Of a stretch of 7,438 nucleotides of DNA, positions 1 to 5,814 are shown piece after piece. Within the stretch, counting starts at the first letter, position 1; every line of letters starts with the position of its first letter. A program made the position numbers and the translations under genes. The notes under the pieces were generated by a model that saw only the letters and a list, made by a program, of their open reading frames with translations, did no database searches and had not been told where the DNA came from. The stretch is from Clostridia bacterium (GTDB lineage Bacteria; Bacillota_A; Clostridia; Christensenellales; Borkfalkiaceae). The stretch is from the NCBI GenBank assembly GCA_017399665.1, contig JAFQBR010000027.1, positions 1 through 7,438 of the forward strand, read 5' to 3'.

Positions 1-520
1 GCTCTATACGCTGACATATACAAAATCTACCGCCAGGAACAAGCAACCTTTTTGCCGTTTGAATAATCTCCTTTTGAGTGATTTCACATTCGTGCCTACA
101 AATGGCAATATGGGAAGATAAGTTCTTTTCTCCGCTATCCTTTTTCTTATACGGTGGATTGCAGGTTATAAGAGAAAAGGTAGAATTAAAGCTTTTGGGG
201 GCATCTTGAAGTCTACCGCGAACTAAAGAGAATTTTTCTTGCAAGTTATTAATTTGAATGCTTTTTTCAGCTAAAGCACAAAGCTCTTCTTGAAGTTCAA
301 ACAATGTAACGCTTTGCACTTTATTTAAATTAAGTCCATAATAATGAAGCCCAACTATGCCACTTCCCGCGCAAAAATCCGCCACCTTCTCACCTTTTTT
401 GCAAGATGCAAACCTAGAGAGCAAAATACTATCCGACGTAAAGCGGTAATAGCGTTTATCCTGCACTATTTTTAAATTGTTAAGCATTAAATCTTCGGTT
501 ACTTCAAAAACTTCTTGCAT
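1..520 (-). CDS. trmN6: tRNA1(Val) adenine-37 N6-methyltransferase (TrmN6/YabB family), 3' part missing
   Basis: Only the first 173 codons are inside the window; the gene continues past position 1. The start is the ATG at 520-518, with an AAGGA Shine-Dalgarno about 7 nt upstream. The product should be a SAM-dependent methyltransferase of the TrmN6 (YfiC/YabB) family, which methylates N6 of A37 in tRNA-Val. Visible support: the N-terminal stretch LKIVQDKRYYRFTSDSILL (residues 16-34) is the family's typical opening. SAM-binding motif I is VADFCAGSGIVGL (46-58), followed by an acidic residue in FELQ (74-77). The catalytic N6-adenine motif is NPPY (121-124), followed by KKKDSG. The homologue in B. 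subtilis (yabB) lies downstream of holB and yaaT, and the same order is seen here. About 550 bp of repeats and probable terminators separate it from ricT, so it probably has its own transcript. A related N6-adenine methyltransferase of another specificity is the main alternative. Confidence 0.88.
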   Translation of the reverse strand, partial: MQEVFEVTEDLMLNNLKIVQDKRYYRFTSDSILLSRFASCKKGEKVADFCAGSGIVGLHYYGLNLNKVQSVTLFELQEELCALAEKSIQINNLQEKFSLVRGRLQDAPKSFNSTFSLITCNPPYKKKDSGEKNLSSHIAICRHECEITQKEIIQTAKRLLVPGGRFCICQRIE

Positions 521-528
521 AATAATTC

Positions 529-543
529 CTTTATATAAATAAG
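529..543. repeat. Degenerate copy of the repeat-unit hairpin next to the trmN6 start
   Basis: CTTTATATAAATAAG is identical to 624-638 and differs at three positions from the hairpin CTTATTGTAAATAAG that opens each unit of array A. It looks like a decayed unit boundary. On the minus strand it reads CTTATTTATATAAAG and supplies part of the trmN6 ribosome-binding site. Confidence 0.45.
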
Positions 544-564
544 GTGTAAGATTTTATTTAATGT

Positions 565-590
565 AAAAAGAACTTCTTAAGGGAAGTCCT
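565..590 (-). terminator. Probable intrinsic terminator between array A and trmN6
   Basis: On the minus strand AGGACTTC (590-583) pairs with GAAGTTCT (576-569) around a 6-nt CCTTAA loop, and the right arm runs into a T tract (TTTT at 568-565). One pair is G-T on the minus strand but a mismatch (A-C) on the plus strand, which favours minus-strand RNA. It would stop readthrough from ricT and the repeats before trmN6. The stem is only 8 bp and not GC-rich. A leader or attenuator role for trmN6 is the alternative. Confidence 0.5.
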
Positions 591-623
591 TTTATATGAT
601 TTATATTAATTTAATAAGGTAAG

Positions 624-638
624 CTTTATATAAATAAG
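624..638. repeat. Second degenerate copy of the repeat-unit hairpin
   Basis: This is an exact 15-nt match to 529-543 and contains the perfect palindrome TTTATATAAA (625-634). It lies 57 bp before the first clear unit of array A. With the degenerate unit end at about 658-680 (ATATAACGAACAAG compared with CCAATAACGAAGTAG), it suggests the array once extended closer to trmN6. Confidence 0.4.
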
Positions 639-640
639 TA

Positions 641-660
641 GGCAAGCACAAGCTTTTGCC
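641..660 (-). terminator. Possible weak intrinsic terminator after array A
   Basis: On the minus strand GGCAAAAGC (660-652) pairs with GCTTGCC (647-641) around TTGT, with a two-base bulge. It is followed by TACTTATTTATA, which is T-rich but lacks a clean T run. It sits downstream of the ricT-array A transcript and could terminate it together with the stem at 565-590. It may instead be a decayed stem of another repeat unit. Confidence 0.3.
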
Positions 661-680
661 GATATAACGAACAAGTTTGA

Positions 681-808
681 CTTATTGTAAATAAGGTTTA
701 GATGCGAGTTAGTGGCTTAAAAATGCGGATTTGGCGAAAGGCACGTACTTTTGCGTACGTAACTGAGCCAAAACGTAAATTTTTATGCCAATAACGAAGT
801 AGATAAGC
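681..808 (-). repeat. Array A unit 1, structured element
   Basis: The opening hairpin is CTTATT-gta-AATAAG (681-695). A middle helix pairs TTTGGC (730-735) with GCCAAA (767-772). An inner hairpin pairs ACGTAC (743-748) with GTACGT (755-760). Both inner helices differ in sequence from units 2 and 3 yet still pair. The outer stem seen in unit 3 is not kept: the 3' arm reads CGTAAA instead of CGCATC. Confidence 0.75.
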
Positions 809-936
809 CTTATTGTAAATAAGGTTTAGATGCGAGCAGTTGGCACAAACAAGGAGTATTTTGCGAAGGAGGTTTACTTGGCGTAAACAACTGAGCAAAA
901 ACGTAAATTTTTATGCCAATAACGAAGCAGATAAGG
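809..936 (-). repeat. Array A unit 2, structured element
   Basis: The opening hairpin at 809-823 extends to a 7-bp CCTTATT/AATAAGG stem. The middle helix pairs TTTTGC (859-864) with GCAAAA (895-900). The inner hairpin is GTTTAC-ttggc-GTAAAC (872-888). Like unit 1, it lacks the pairing 3' arm of the outer stem. Confidence 0.75.
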
Positions 937-1064
937 CTTATTGTAAATAAGGTTTAGATGCGAGCAGTTGGCACAAACAAGGAGTATTTTGCGAAGGACG
1001 TTTACTTGGCGTAAACAACTGAGCAAAAACGCATCTTTTTGCGACAAATGCGAAGCAGATAAGC
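937..1064 (-). repeat. Array A unit 3, most complete fold
   Basis: This copy abuts the ricT stop codon and keeps every helix: opening hairpin (937-951), outer stem GATGCG (957-962) with CGCATC (1030-1035), middle helix TTTTGC (987-992) with GCAAAA (1023-1028), and inner hairpin GTTTAC-ttggc-GTAAAC (1000-1016). A further pairing, CAGTTG (965-970) with CAACTG (1016-1021), crosses the middle helix, so it would be either an alternative fold or a pseudoknot. Confidence 0.75.
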
Positions 1065-1071
1065 CTTATTT

Positions 1072-1950
1072 TTAGTCTTCGCGGAAAGCCTTTTCAGCCT
1101 CTAACTCCTCTTTTGTTAGTTTTTCATCTTCGGTATTGGCTTTAATACTCTTTAATTCTTCTAGCTTATAGTCTTTATAAAGCAAGCTACCGTCTTTTGC
1201 CTCAATTTTAACCTTGACGTTATAAGTGAGCATATTAACGGAAATAACAACCCCTTTACCGTCGGGCGCAACAACGTCGCTACCAATTTTGGGCATTTTT
1301 TTGTATACGTCTTTATAATAATCGTTTTCGTAAGCTAAACAGCACATAAGTCTACCGCAAAGCCCGCTTATTTTAGAGGGGTTAAGTGATAGTCCTTGAG
1401 TTTTTGCCATTTTGATAGAAACCTTTTTAAAGTCCGACATACAGCTAGCGCAACAGCAAGGTCTACCGCAGGGCGCAATACCGCCAAGCAGTCTTGTTTC
1501 GTCGCGAATACCAATTTGGCGAAGCTCTATTCTTATTCTAAAAACGGAAGCAAGGTCTTTTACTAAATCACGGAAGTCGATTCTGCCAGGCGCTGTAAAG
1601 TAAAAGATAATTTTACTGCCGTCAAAGGTATATTCTGCGTTAATAAGCTTCATATCAAGCCCACGAGCAAGTACCTTTTCGTTGCAAATTTTTAAAGCTT
1701 CAGGGGCTTTTTCTTCATTCTTTTTAAGTCTTTCAATATCGGCTTGAGTTGCCTTTCTTATAATAGGTTTTAAGGGTTGAACGATTTCTTTATCGTCTAC
1801 TTCTTTAACTTCTATAGAAACAGTACCGAATTCAACACCGCGCGCGGTTTCAACAATAACTCCGTCGCCCTTAGCAAAAAGCTCTTTACCGGGCGCAAAG
1901 TAATAAACCTTTGCGGTATTTTTAAATCTTATTCCTACAATTTTTGCCAT
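1072..1950 (-). CDS. ricT: PSP1-domain protein RicT/YaaT
   Basis: This is a 292-residue protein of the PSP1 (YaaT) family. In B. subtilis RicT works with YlbF and YmcA in a cytoplasmic complex that binds iron-sulfur clusters and steers RNase Y mRNA processing, with effects on sporulation, competence and biofilm. Visible support: N-terminal MAKIVGIRFKNTAKVYYF; the family core RIDFRDLVKDLASVFRIRIE (123-142) and IGIRDETRLLGGIAPCGRP (146-164). It is cysteine-rich, with a cluster at 161, 165, 166, 167 and 170 (CGRPCCCASC) and a second at 198, 203 and 204 (LCGRLMCC), as expected for cluster ligands. The C-terminal tail from about 270 is charged. The ATG at 1950 has a GAGGAG site inside the end of holB and overlaps that gene by 16 nt, implying translational coupling. 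Sporulation in this organism cannot be judged from the window. Confidence 0.93.
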   Translation of the reverse strand: MAKIVGIRFKNTAKVYYFAPGKELFAKGDGVIVETARGVEFGTVSIEVKEVDDKEIVQPLKPIIRKATQADIERLKKNEEKAPEALKICNEKVLARGLDMKLINAEYTFDGSKIIFYFTAPGRIDFRDLVKDLASVFRIRIELRQIGIRDETRLLGGIAPCGRPCCCASCMSDFKKVSIKMAKTQGLSLNPSKISGLCGRLMCCLAYENDYYKDVYKKMPKIGSDVVAPDGKGVVISVNMLTYNVKVKIEAKDGSLLYKDYKLEELKSIKANTEDEKLTKEELEAEKAFRED

Positions 1951-2891
1951 CTGTATTTCTCCTCTAGTATGGAAAGCAATATACTGTCTGTAATCATATT
2001 GACGTTGCCGTTAAAGTATAAAGCGCGCTCTGCAAGGTTAACCTTTTCTATTATAGCAAGAGCTGATGCGCACTTATAAATTTCGCAAAGTTCTTTTATA
2101 TTTTGACTGCCACTACCCGTTGTATGACATCTTACAACGCCGTTTAGCACCCTTTTTAAACAGACTAAAAATTCTTTTATATTGTCTTTATCTATTTTAC
2201 AAGCAAAGGAAGAAACCTCTTTGCTTGACTTCATCTCTTTTAGTAAAGTAAAAACAAACTCTTCGCTGTTTTTACCCTTTTCTTCATTATAATATTCTAA
2301 CGCTTTACCTGCAGACCCATCTGCAAATGAAATGGCGCGTTCAAGTCTTTCTCTATCGGGGCAAAGCTCTTTAAGTCCATCCAATAAATCACTTTCACTA
2401 AAGGGTGGGATTTCAAGCTTTTTAACCCTTGACTTGATTGTGGGAAGTAATGCGTTTTCGTTTTCTACGCCTAATAAAATGAATACGTTTTTGGGCGGTT
2501 CTTCCAAAGTTTTTAAAAGTTTATTTTGAGCAGATAAATTCATGCTAGCCGTATTAAATAGCGCAAAAACACGTTTTTCACTCTCTATAGGCTTAATATA
2601 AGTTTGAGCAATAAGCTCGTCAATATCCCCTGTTAAAATTTTACCGCCTGCCGTTTTAGGATAAAAGGTTACGTCTGAATGAGTACCTTTTTCTATAAGC
2701 CTACACATACGGCATTGGTCGCAATAGCTTTCGCTATTTTCGCAAAGTATAATTTTTGCAGTAGCCTTAATAAAATATTCCAACGCCTTTTCATCTTCTA
2801 AACAAAGCGCATAAGCGTGCGAAAGCTGTGAGCGAGATTTATCGCCAAGTATGATTTTATAAGCCACTGTTTTTTTGAATAACTCAACCAT
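1935..2891 (-). CDS. holB: DNA polymerase III clamp-loader subunit delta'
   Basis: This 318-residue protein is the delta' subunit of the replicative clamp loader, which helps open and place the sliding clamp on primed DNA. Visible support: LSHAYAL (23-29) at the usual family start; a zinc module with Cys50, Cys57, Cys60 and Cys63; IKPIESEKRVF (99-109); and the hallmark LSAQNKLLKTLEEPPKNVFI (119-138). TIKSRVKKLEI (151-161) follows, where the family usually has S-R-C; the arginine is kept and the cysteine is valine. No Walker A GxxGxGK is present after LSHAYAL (the segment reads CLEDEKALEYF), which fits a non-ATPase delta' rather than DnaX. The C-terminal half is helical and poorly conserved, as usual. 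The ATG at 2891 has an AAAGG site overlapping the stop codon of the decarboxylase 12 nt upstream. The stop lies inside ricT. Confidence 0.92.
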   Translation of the reverse strand: MVELFKKTVAYKIILGDKSRSQLSHAYALCLEDEKALEYFIKATAKIILCENSESYCDQCRMCRLIEKGTHSDVTFYPKTAGGKILTGDIDELIAQTYIKPIESEKRVFALFNTASMNLSAQNKLLKTLEEPPKNVFILLGVENENALLPTIKSRVKKLEIPPFSESDLLDGLKELCPDRERLERAISFADGSAGKALEYYNEEKGKNSEEFVFTLLKEMKSSKEVSSFACKIDKDNIKEFLVCLKRVLNGVVRCHTTGSGSQNIKELCEIYKCASALAIIEKVNLAERALYFNGNVNMITDSILLSILEEKYRWQKL

Positions 2892-2903
2892 AAAATTACA
2901 CCT

Positions 2904-4247
2904 TTATCCTTTAACAACCTTCACTGTTTTTTCGCCGTTTTTTTCTAACACACCAAAAGTATTTGGAGCAGAAAGTAGCTCTATAGCATTATTATCAAAC
3001 ACTTCGCCCGCCAAAATTACAGGATAGCAAGGTGGAAAAACACCTGCGTTACAAGCGCAAATTCTTCCGCTAGCCTTTGTTAAAGGTATTTCTTCCGTTT
3101 TTGCTTTTCTTGCTAAGTTATAATCCATAGCTCGGCTTAATGCGGGAAAAGCCACGTTATTATTGATTGCTTTTTTATACTCTGCCTTTTTTAACGCTTC
3201 AGTAATTCTTTCTGCATCTGTTAAAGAAAAAGCAAAAGAAAGCATAAACAAAATATGATTTTTACAAGCAAGCTCGGCATAAATACCGTTTTCTTCTAAA
3301 AGCTCGCCAATTTTATTGCCGTCTGCTTTGCCGTTTAAGCAAAGGGTAAGCTTTAATATATCGTCGCAAGGCAAAACGCTTAAGCCTAAATCAACAATGG
3401 CTTCAGTTAGTTTTTGCTTTGCCAAAATAAATTCGTTATAATTTTTTTCTTTTAAGTCACAATATCTCTTCACACCGCTTTCTACACTAGCCATAATTAA
3501 ATAGCTTGGACTTGTAGTTGAAAAGACAGAAAGCCCTTCTTCTACCCCCTCTATAAGCGAAGGATTATTGACGTTTAATATTGCGCCCTGAGTTAACGTT
3601 TGAAATGTTTTATGCGCGCCGTCTACCCAAATATCGGCGTAAGAGCCTGCGTAAATTTGCTTGTTTTCAAAGGCAAAATGACCGCCGTGCGCGCCGTCTA
3701 CAAGTAATAATTTGCCGTTTTTATTAAGGCGATTTCTTATTTGCTTTAAGTTAAGCGCGCGCCCAAAATAGTCTGGCGAGGTAAGAAGTGCACCTATTAA
3801 ATCGCTATCGCTTAAATCAAATAAATAATCGTTTTCAAAGGTAGAACAGCCTATGCCATCTTGCGAAAAATTATCGTTTAAAATAACGGGCTCTATACCC
3901 AAAAGCTCAAGCGCGTTAAATATACTTTTGTGCGCCGTTCTTTGAACTAGCAGTTTACTGCCACGCTCCTTTACCGCATGCACCATGGCGAATATTCCAA
4001 GGGTTGACCCACCGGTCAGTATTCTTGACCTTTTTGCACCCAAAAGCTTGGCAATGTCTTTTTCTGCCTTAGCAATAACACCGCTAGGGCAAGCTAAATT
4101 ATCTGAAAAAGAAAGCTCTGTAATATCTAAGGCGTAAGCCTTTTTTAATATACCCTCTCCTTTTCCTTTATGCCCAGGCATGTGTAGACGCACAGCATCA
4201 CTTTTTGCATAACCTTTAAGGCAACCGCTTATATATTCTTTTTTCAT
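2904..4247 (-). CDS. PLP-dependent Orn/Lys/Arg decarboxylase family protein (YaaO-like)
   Basis: This 447-residue aminotransferase-fold enzyme should decarboxylate a basic amino acid to a diamine or agmatine in the cytoplasm. Visible support: LHMPGHKGKGEG (21-32), the family's N-terminal PGHKG; phosphate-binding LTGGSTLGIFAMVHAV (77-92); VDGAHGGHFAF (183-193), with the cofactor-ring aspartate Asp184; and WVDGAHKTFQTLTQGA (207-222), where Lys213 is the expected Schiff-base lysine. The C-terminal domain has LTKASGRICACNAGVFPPCY (389-408), close to the usual GRI-A-PYPPG pattern. At 447 residues it belongs to the short class lacking the N-terminal receiver-like wing domain. I chose ATG 4247 because a strong AGGGGG site sits 7 nt before it; an upstream TTG at 4268 would add seven residues but put that site inside the gene. 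Substrate (lysine, arginine or ornithine) cannot be read from sequence alone. B. subtilis yaaO also lies near holB. Confidence 0.88.
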   Translation of the reverse strand: MKKEYISGCLKGYAKSDAVRLHMPGHKGKGEGILKKAYALDITELSFSDNLACPSGVIAKAEKDIAKLLGAKRSRILTGGSTLGIFAMVHAVKERGSKLLVQRTAHKSIFNALELLGIEPVILNDNFSQDGIGCSTFENDYLFDLSDSDLIGALLTSPDYFGRALNLKQIRNRLNKNGKLLLVDGAHGGHFAFENKQIYAGSYADIWVDGAHKTFQTLTQGAILNVNNPSLIEGVEEGLSVFSTTSPSYLIMASVESGVKRYCDLKEKNYNEFILAKQKLTEAIVDLGLSVLPCDDILKLTLCLNGKADGNKIGELLEENGIYAELACKNHILFMLSFAFSLTDAERITEALKKAEYKKAINNNVAFPALSRAMDYNLARKAKTEEIPLTKASGRICACNAGVFPPCYPVILAGEVFDNNAIELLSAPNTFGVLEKNGEKTVKVVKG

Positions 4248-4254
4248 TCGGTAG

Positions 4255-4260
4255 CCCCCT
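4255..4260 (-). promoter_or_regulatory. Ribosome-binding site that decides the decarboxylase start
   Basis: Minus-strand AGGGGG, preceded by a run of A, lies 7 nt before ATG 4247. It is inside the frame if the TTG at 4268 is used, so it argues for the ATG. It falls in the 25-nt gap after the preceding gene. Confidence 0.7.
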
Positions 4261-4272
4261 TTTTGCAAAAAA

Positions 4273-5310
4273 TTAAGCTATAACACCGCTAGCGTTTACG
4301 TTTAAAAAGTTGCTGTATCTTGCAATATAATGGCGCACTAGCGCTAACGTTTCAAATTGTCGATAAGGTTGAGCATAATCATCATTATAAACGAGCATAA
4401 CTATTCCGTCGGCAGAAAGCCCATCCGCTTCCTCCCCTTCCTTTATGGGTTTAGAATATTCATCCGTAATTTTAACCGCATCATTACCTGTAAGCGCCCC
4501 CAAATTCAAAGCGTAAGGCTTGGAGGTAAATTGATAATACTCTTCCTCTAAAGGTCTGTTTGCGTTTGCAGGATCTTTAGTGTACTTTTCAATATACTGG
4601 GTATATCTTGTGTAGTAAATAAGAATTTCCGGATGATTTTTAAAGCAATCACCCAAAATTACGGCGTTATTCCAAACCGTTTTAATTCTTGCAATTTCAT
4701 CCTTTATACCTTGAGCATATCTTTGGCTTTTTGTATCGCGAAAGCGCGGATCATCTGCCATTCGCTCTTCAAAGTGTTCCTCTATTTTCTTTTCGTTAAT
4801 AGAATAAGTTCCGTCGTTGTTTTCAACAACAAAACCGCCTTTCAAGCAATAATGTCTAGCTGCATTAATAAGTGTGTCGTAATCGTAAAAGCAATGACCG
4901 TAGCCGTCTAAAACGTTGCGCATTTCAGAGGTGTTATTTTTAATTCCCTCTTCACTGTCGATTGTAATCATTACATCCCCTTCCGCAACAGCCGTAGAAG
5001 TCGCCATAATATCGCTATACATAGTAGAGGTTATAACTCTAGTGCCATAATCTAATACGTCGTAAGAAAATAGTTTGTTATTTTCACTAAAATATTCAGC
5101 GCAAAGCTCTGAAGGGTCTTTTTTATAGTTAAACTTCGAATCCCCAACATAGTAATAAAAATAGAATACCTGACCCTCCGTTGCGCGCGGAGCGCCAATA
5201 GTAAAAGCAAGTGACCAAACTAAAACTATGGCTAAAACCATAACCAGCATTTTAATCCAGTCATACGAAAGCATATTCTGTATTCGTTTTTTAGTAAATT
5301 TATTATCCAT
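4273..5310 (-). CDS. Membrane-anchored protein of unknown function
   Basis: I do not recognise this 345-residue protein with confidence. Residues 1-20 are short and basic (KFTKKRI), and a single hydrophobic segment follows at about 19-39 (KMLVMVLAIVLVWSLAFTIGA). The rest is polar, rich in Tyr, Asp, Glu and Asn, with no further membrane segment. That predicts an N-in single-pass protein with a domain of about 300 residues outside the cell. There is no lipobox cysteine and no clear signal-peptidase site. The external part has four cysteines (70, 140, 155, 222), a hydrophobic strand AEGDVMITID (109-118) and a helical, charged middle (173-215). The strand pattern weakly recalls anchored solute-binding proteins, but this is a guess. 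The ATG at 5310 has an AGAGG site about 5 nt upstream. It appears to be the first gene of the run into the decarboxylase, holB and ricT. Confidence 0.8.
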   Translation of the reverse strand: MDNKFTKKRIQNMLSYDWIKMLVMVLAIVLVWSLAFTIGAPRATEGQVFYFYYYVGDSKFNYKKDPSELCAEYFSENNKLFSYDVLDYGTRVITSTMYSDIMATSTAVAEGDVMITIDSEEGIKNNTSEMRNVLDGYGHCFYDYDTLINAARHYCLKGGFVVENNDGTYSINEKKIEEHFEERMADDPRFRDTKSQRYAQGIKDEIARIKTVWNNAVILGDCFKNHPEILIYYTRYTQYIEKYTKDPANANRPLEEEYYQFTSKPYALNLGALTGNDAVKITDEYSKPIKEGEEADGLSADGIVMLVYNDDYAQPYRQFETLALVRHYIARYSNFLNVNASGVIA

Positions 5311-5345
5311 TAAATCCTCTTACTTTCACTTTAAAAAGCGAAAAT

Positions 5346-5380
5346 ATTGTAATATTTACCCAATCTCCAGTTTAATTGTA
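5346..5380 (-). promoter_or_regulatory. Candidate promoter region for the 5310-1072 gene run
   Basis: The minus strand carries two TACAAT hexamers (5380-5375 and 5351-5346), either of which could serve as a -10 element and give a 5' leader of roughly 30 to 60 nt. Neither has a convincing TTGACA-like -35 at 16-18 bp. A promoter somewhere here is expected because some 500 bp separates this run from greA. Confidence 0.25.
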
Positions 5381-5388
5381 CCACAAAA

Positions 5389-5484
5389 GCGCGCAACTAT
5401 CCGTACGCAGGTCGGTAAAGCGCAAGTTTGCATAAGTTCTATAATAAAAAGCGCAAAGAACGAACTATTGCGTAACAAATAAAG
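5389..5484 (-). repeat. Array B, degenerate unit fragment
   Basis: The 19 nt at 5389-5407 (GCGCGCAACTATCCGTACG) are identical to 5543-5561 in the neighbouring unit, 154 bp away. After that the similarity decays, although a weak ACGAACTATTGCG / ATAAAG unit end is still visible before 5485. It is the promoter-side, most worn copy of array B. Nothing else is recognisable in 5381-5484. Confidence 0.5.
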
Positions 5485-5609
5485 CTTATGTAATAAGTTT
5501 TAGATGCAAGTTAGTGGCACGATAAGGAGCATTTATGAAGGGGCGCGCAACTATCCGTACGTAACCCGAATAAAGCGCATCTTTCGTGACAATAACGTAG
5601 CAGATAAAG
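5485..5609 (-). repeat. Array B unit A (125 bp)
   Basis: It opens with hairpin CTTAT-gta-ATAAG (5485-5497), then TTTTAGATGCAAG, matching array A units. The outer stem pairs GATGC (5503-5507) with GCATC (5577-5581). The middle helix pairs TTTAT (5532-5536) with ATAAA (5570-5574), a third version of that helix. The inner CGTAC hairpin is broken on its left side, but GGG (5541-5543) can still pair with CCC (5565-5567). Confidence 0.7.
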
Positions 5610-5688
5610 CTTATGCAATAAGTTTTAGATGCAAGTTAGCACTTTTTATTTATCCAAGGCGATGATAAAAAAGCATTTGAGAATAAGC
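5610..5688 (-). repeat. Array B unit B, shortened (79 bp)
   Basis: It opens with CTTAT-gca-ATAAG (5610-5622) and GATGCAAGTTAG as in unit A, then loses about 46 bp of the core. What replaces it is still self-complementary: CTTTTTAT (5642-5649) with ATAAAAAAG (5665-5673), enclosed by GATGC (5628-5632) and GCAT (5673-5676). The architecture is kept in compact form. Confidence 0.6.
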
Positions 5689-5810
5689 CTTGCGTAAAAC
5701 GTTTAGATACAAGCAAGAGAAGGCGTTTGTGCTTTTTTGCAAGGGGGCGTACTTGTCGTACGTAACCCAAATAAGGCGCATCTTTCGTGACAATAACGAA
5801 GCATATAAAG
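5689..5810 (-). repeat. Array B unit C (122 bp), next to the greA stop
   Basis: The opening hairpin is degenerate (CTTGCGTAAAACG). The outer stem is GATAC (5706-5710) against GCATC (5778-5782): one A-C mismatch on the plus strand but a G-T wobble on the minus strand. The inner hairpin CGTAC-ttgtc-GTACG (5748-5762) is perfect. A 3' stem TTCGT/ACGAA (within 5783-5800) is also present. It ends 4 bp from the greA stop codon. Confidence 0.7.
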
Positions 5811-5814
5811 CTTA

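Larger units (their letters stand above)
681..1064 (-). repeat. Repeat array A: three tandem units of exactly 128 bp
   Basis: Units begin at 681, 809 and 937, each with the hairpin CTTATTGTAAATAAG followed by GTTTAGATGCGAG. Units 2 and 3 differ at about 11 of 128 positions, nearly all in the last third. Unit 1 is more diverged in the middle but keeps length and architecture. There are no spacers, so this is not CRISPR, and 128 is not a multiple of three, so no repeated reading frame is expected. The array starts immediately after the ricT stop codon. The minus strand is given because the array lies in the probable ricT 3' UTR. I do not recognise it as a named family. Confidence 0.9.

Noticed and set aside
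698..898. A 66-codon open frame on the minus strand inside array A
   Set aside because: It lies across two repeat units whose 128-bp period breaks the reading frame between copies, has no good ribosome-binding site, and its sequence is explained by the repeat. Not called as a gene.
681..1064. CRISPR array
   Set aside because: The whole 128-bp unit is repeated with no variable spacers between short constant repeats, and there are no cas genes in the window.
681..1064. Integron attC sites or an origin with iterons
   Set aside because: There are no cassette genes between units and no integrase. No TTATCCACA-like DnaA boxes or replication initiator gene are visible.
1935..2891. Loss of the Walker A motif in holB as a sign of a broken gene
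   Set aside because: Delta' subunits are commonly ATPase-dead. The zinc cysteines and the LLKTLEEPP motif are intact and the frame is open, so this is normal for the family.
2904..4268. TTG at 4268 as the decarboxylase start
   Set aside because: The strong AGGGGG site sits between it and the ATG at 4247 with ideal spacing for the ATG, and the extra seven residues add no family feature.
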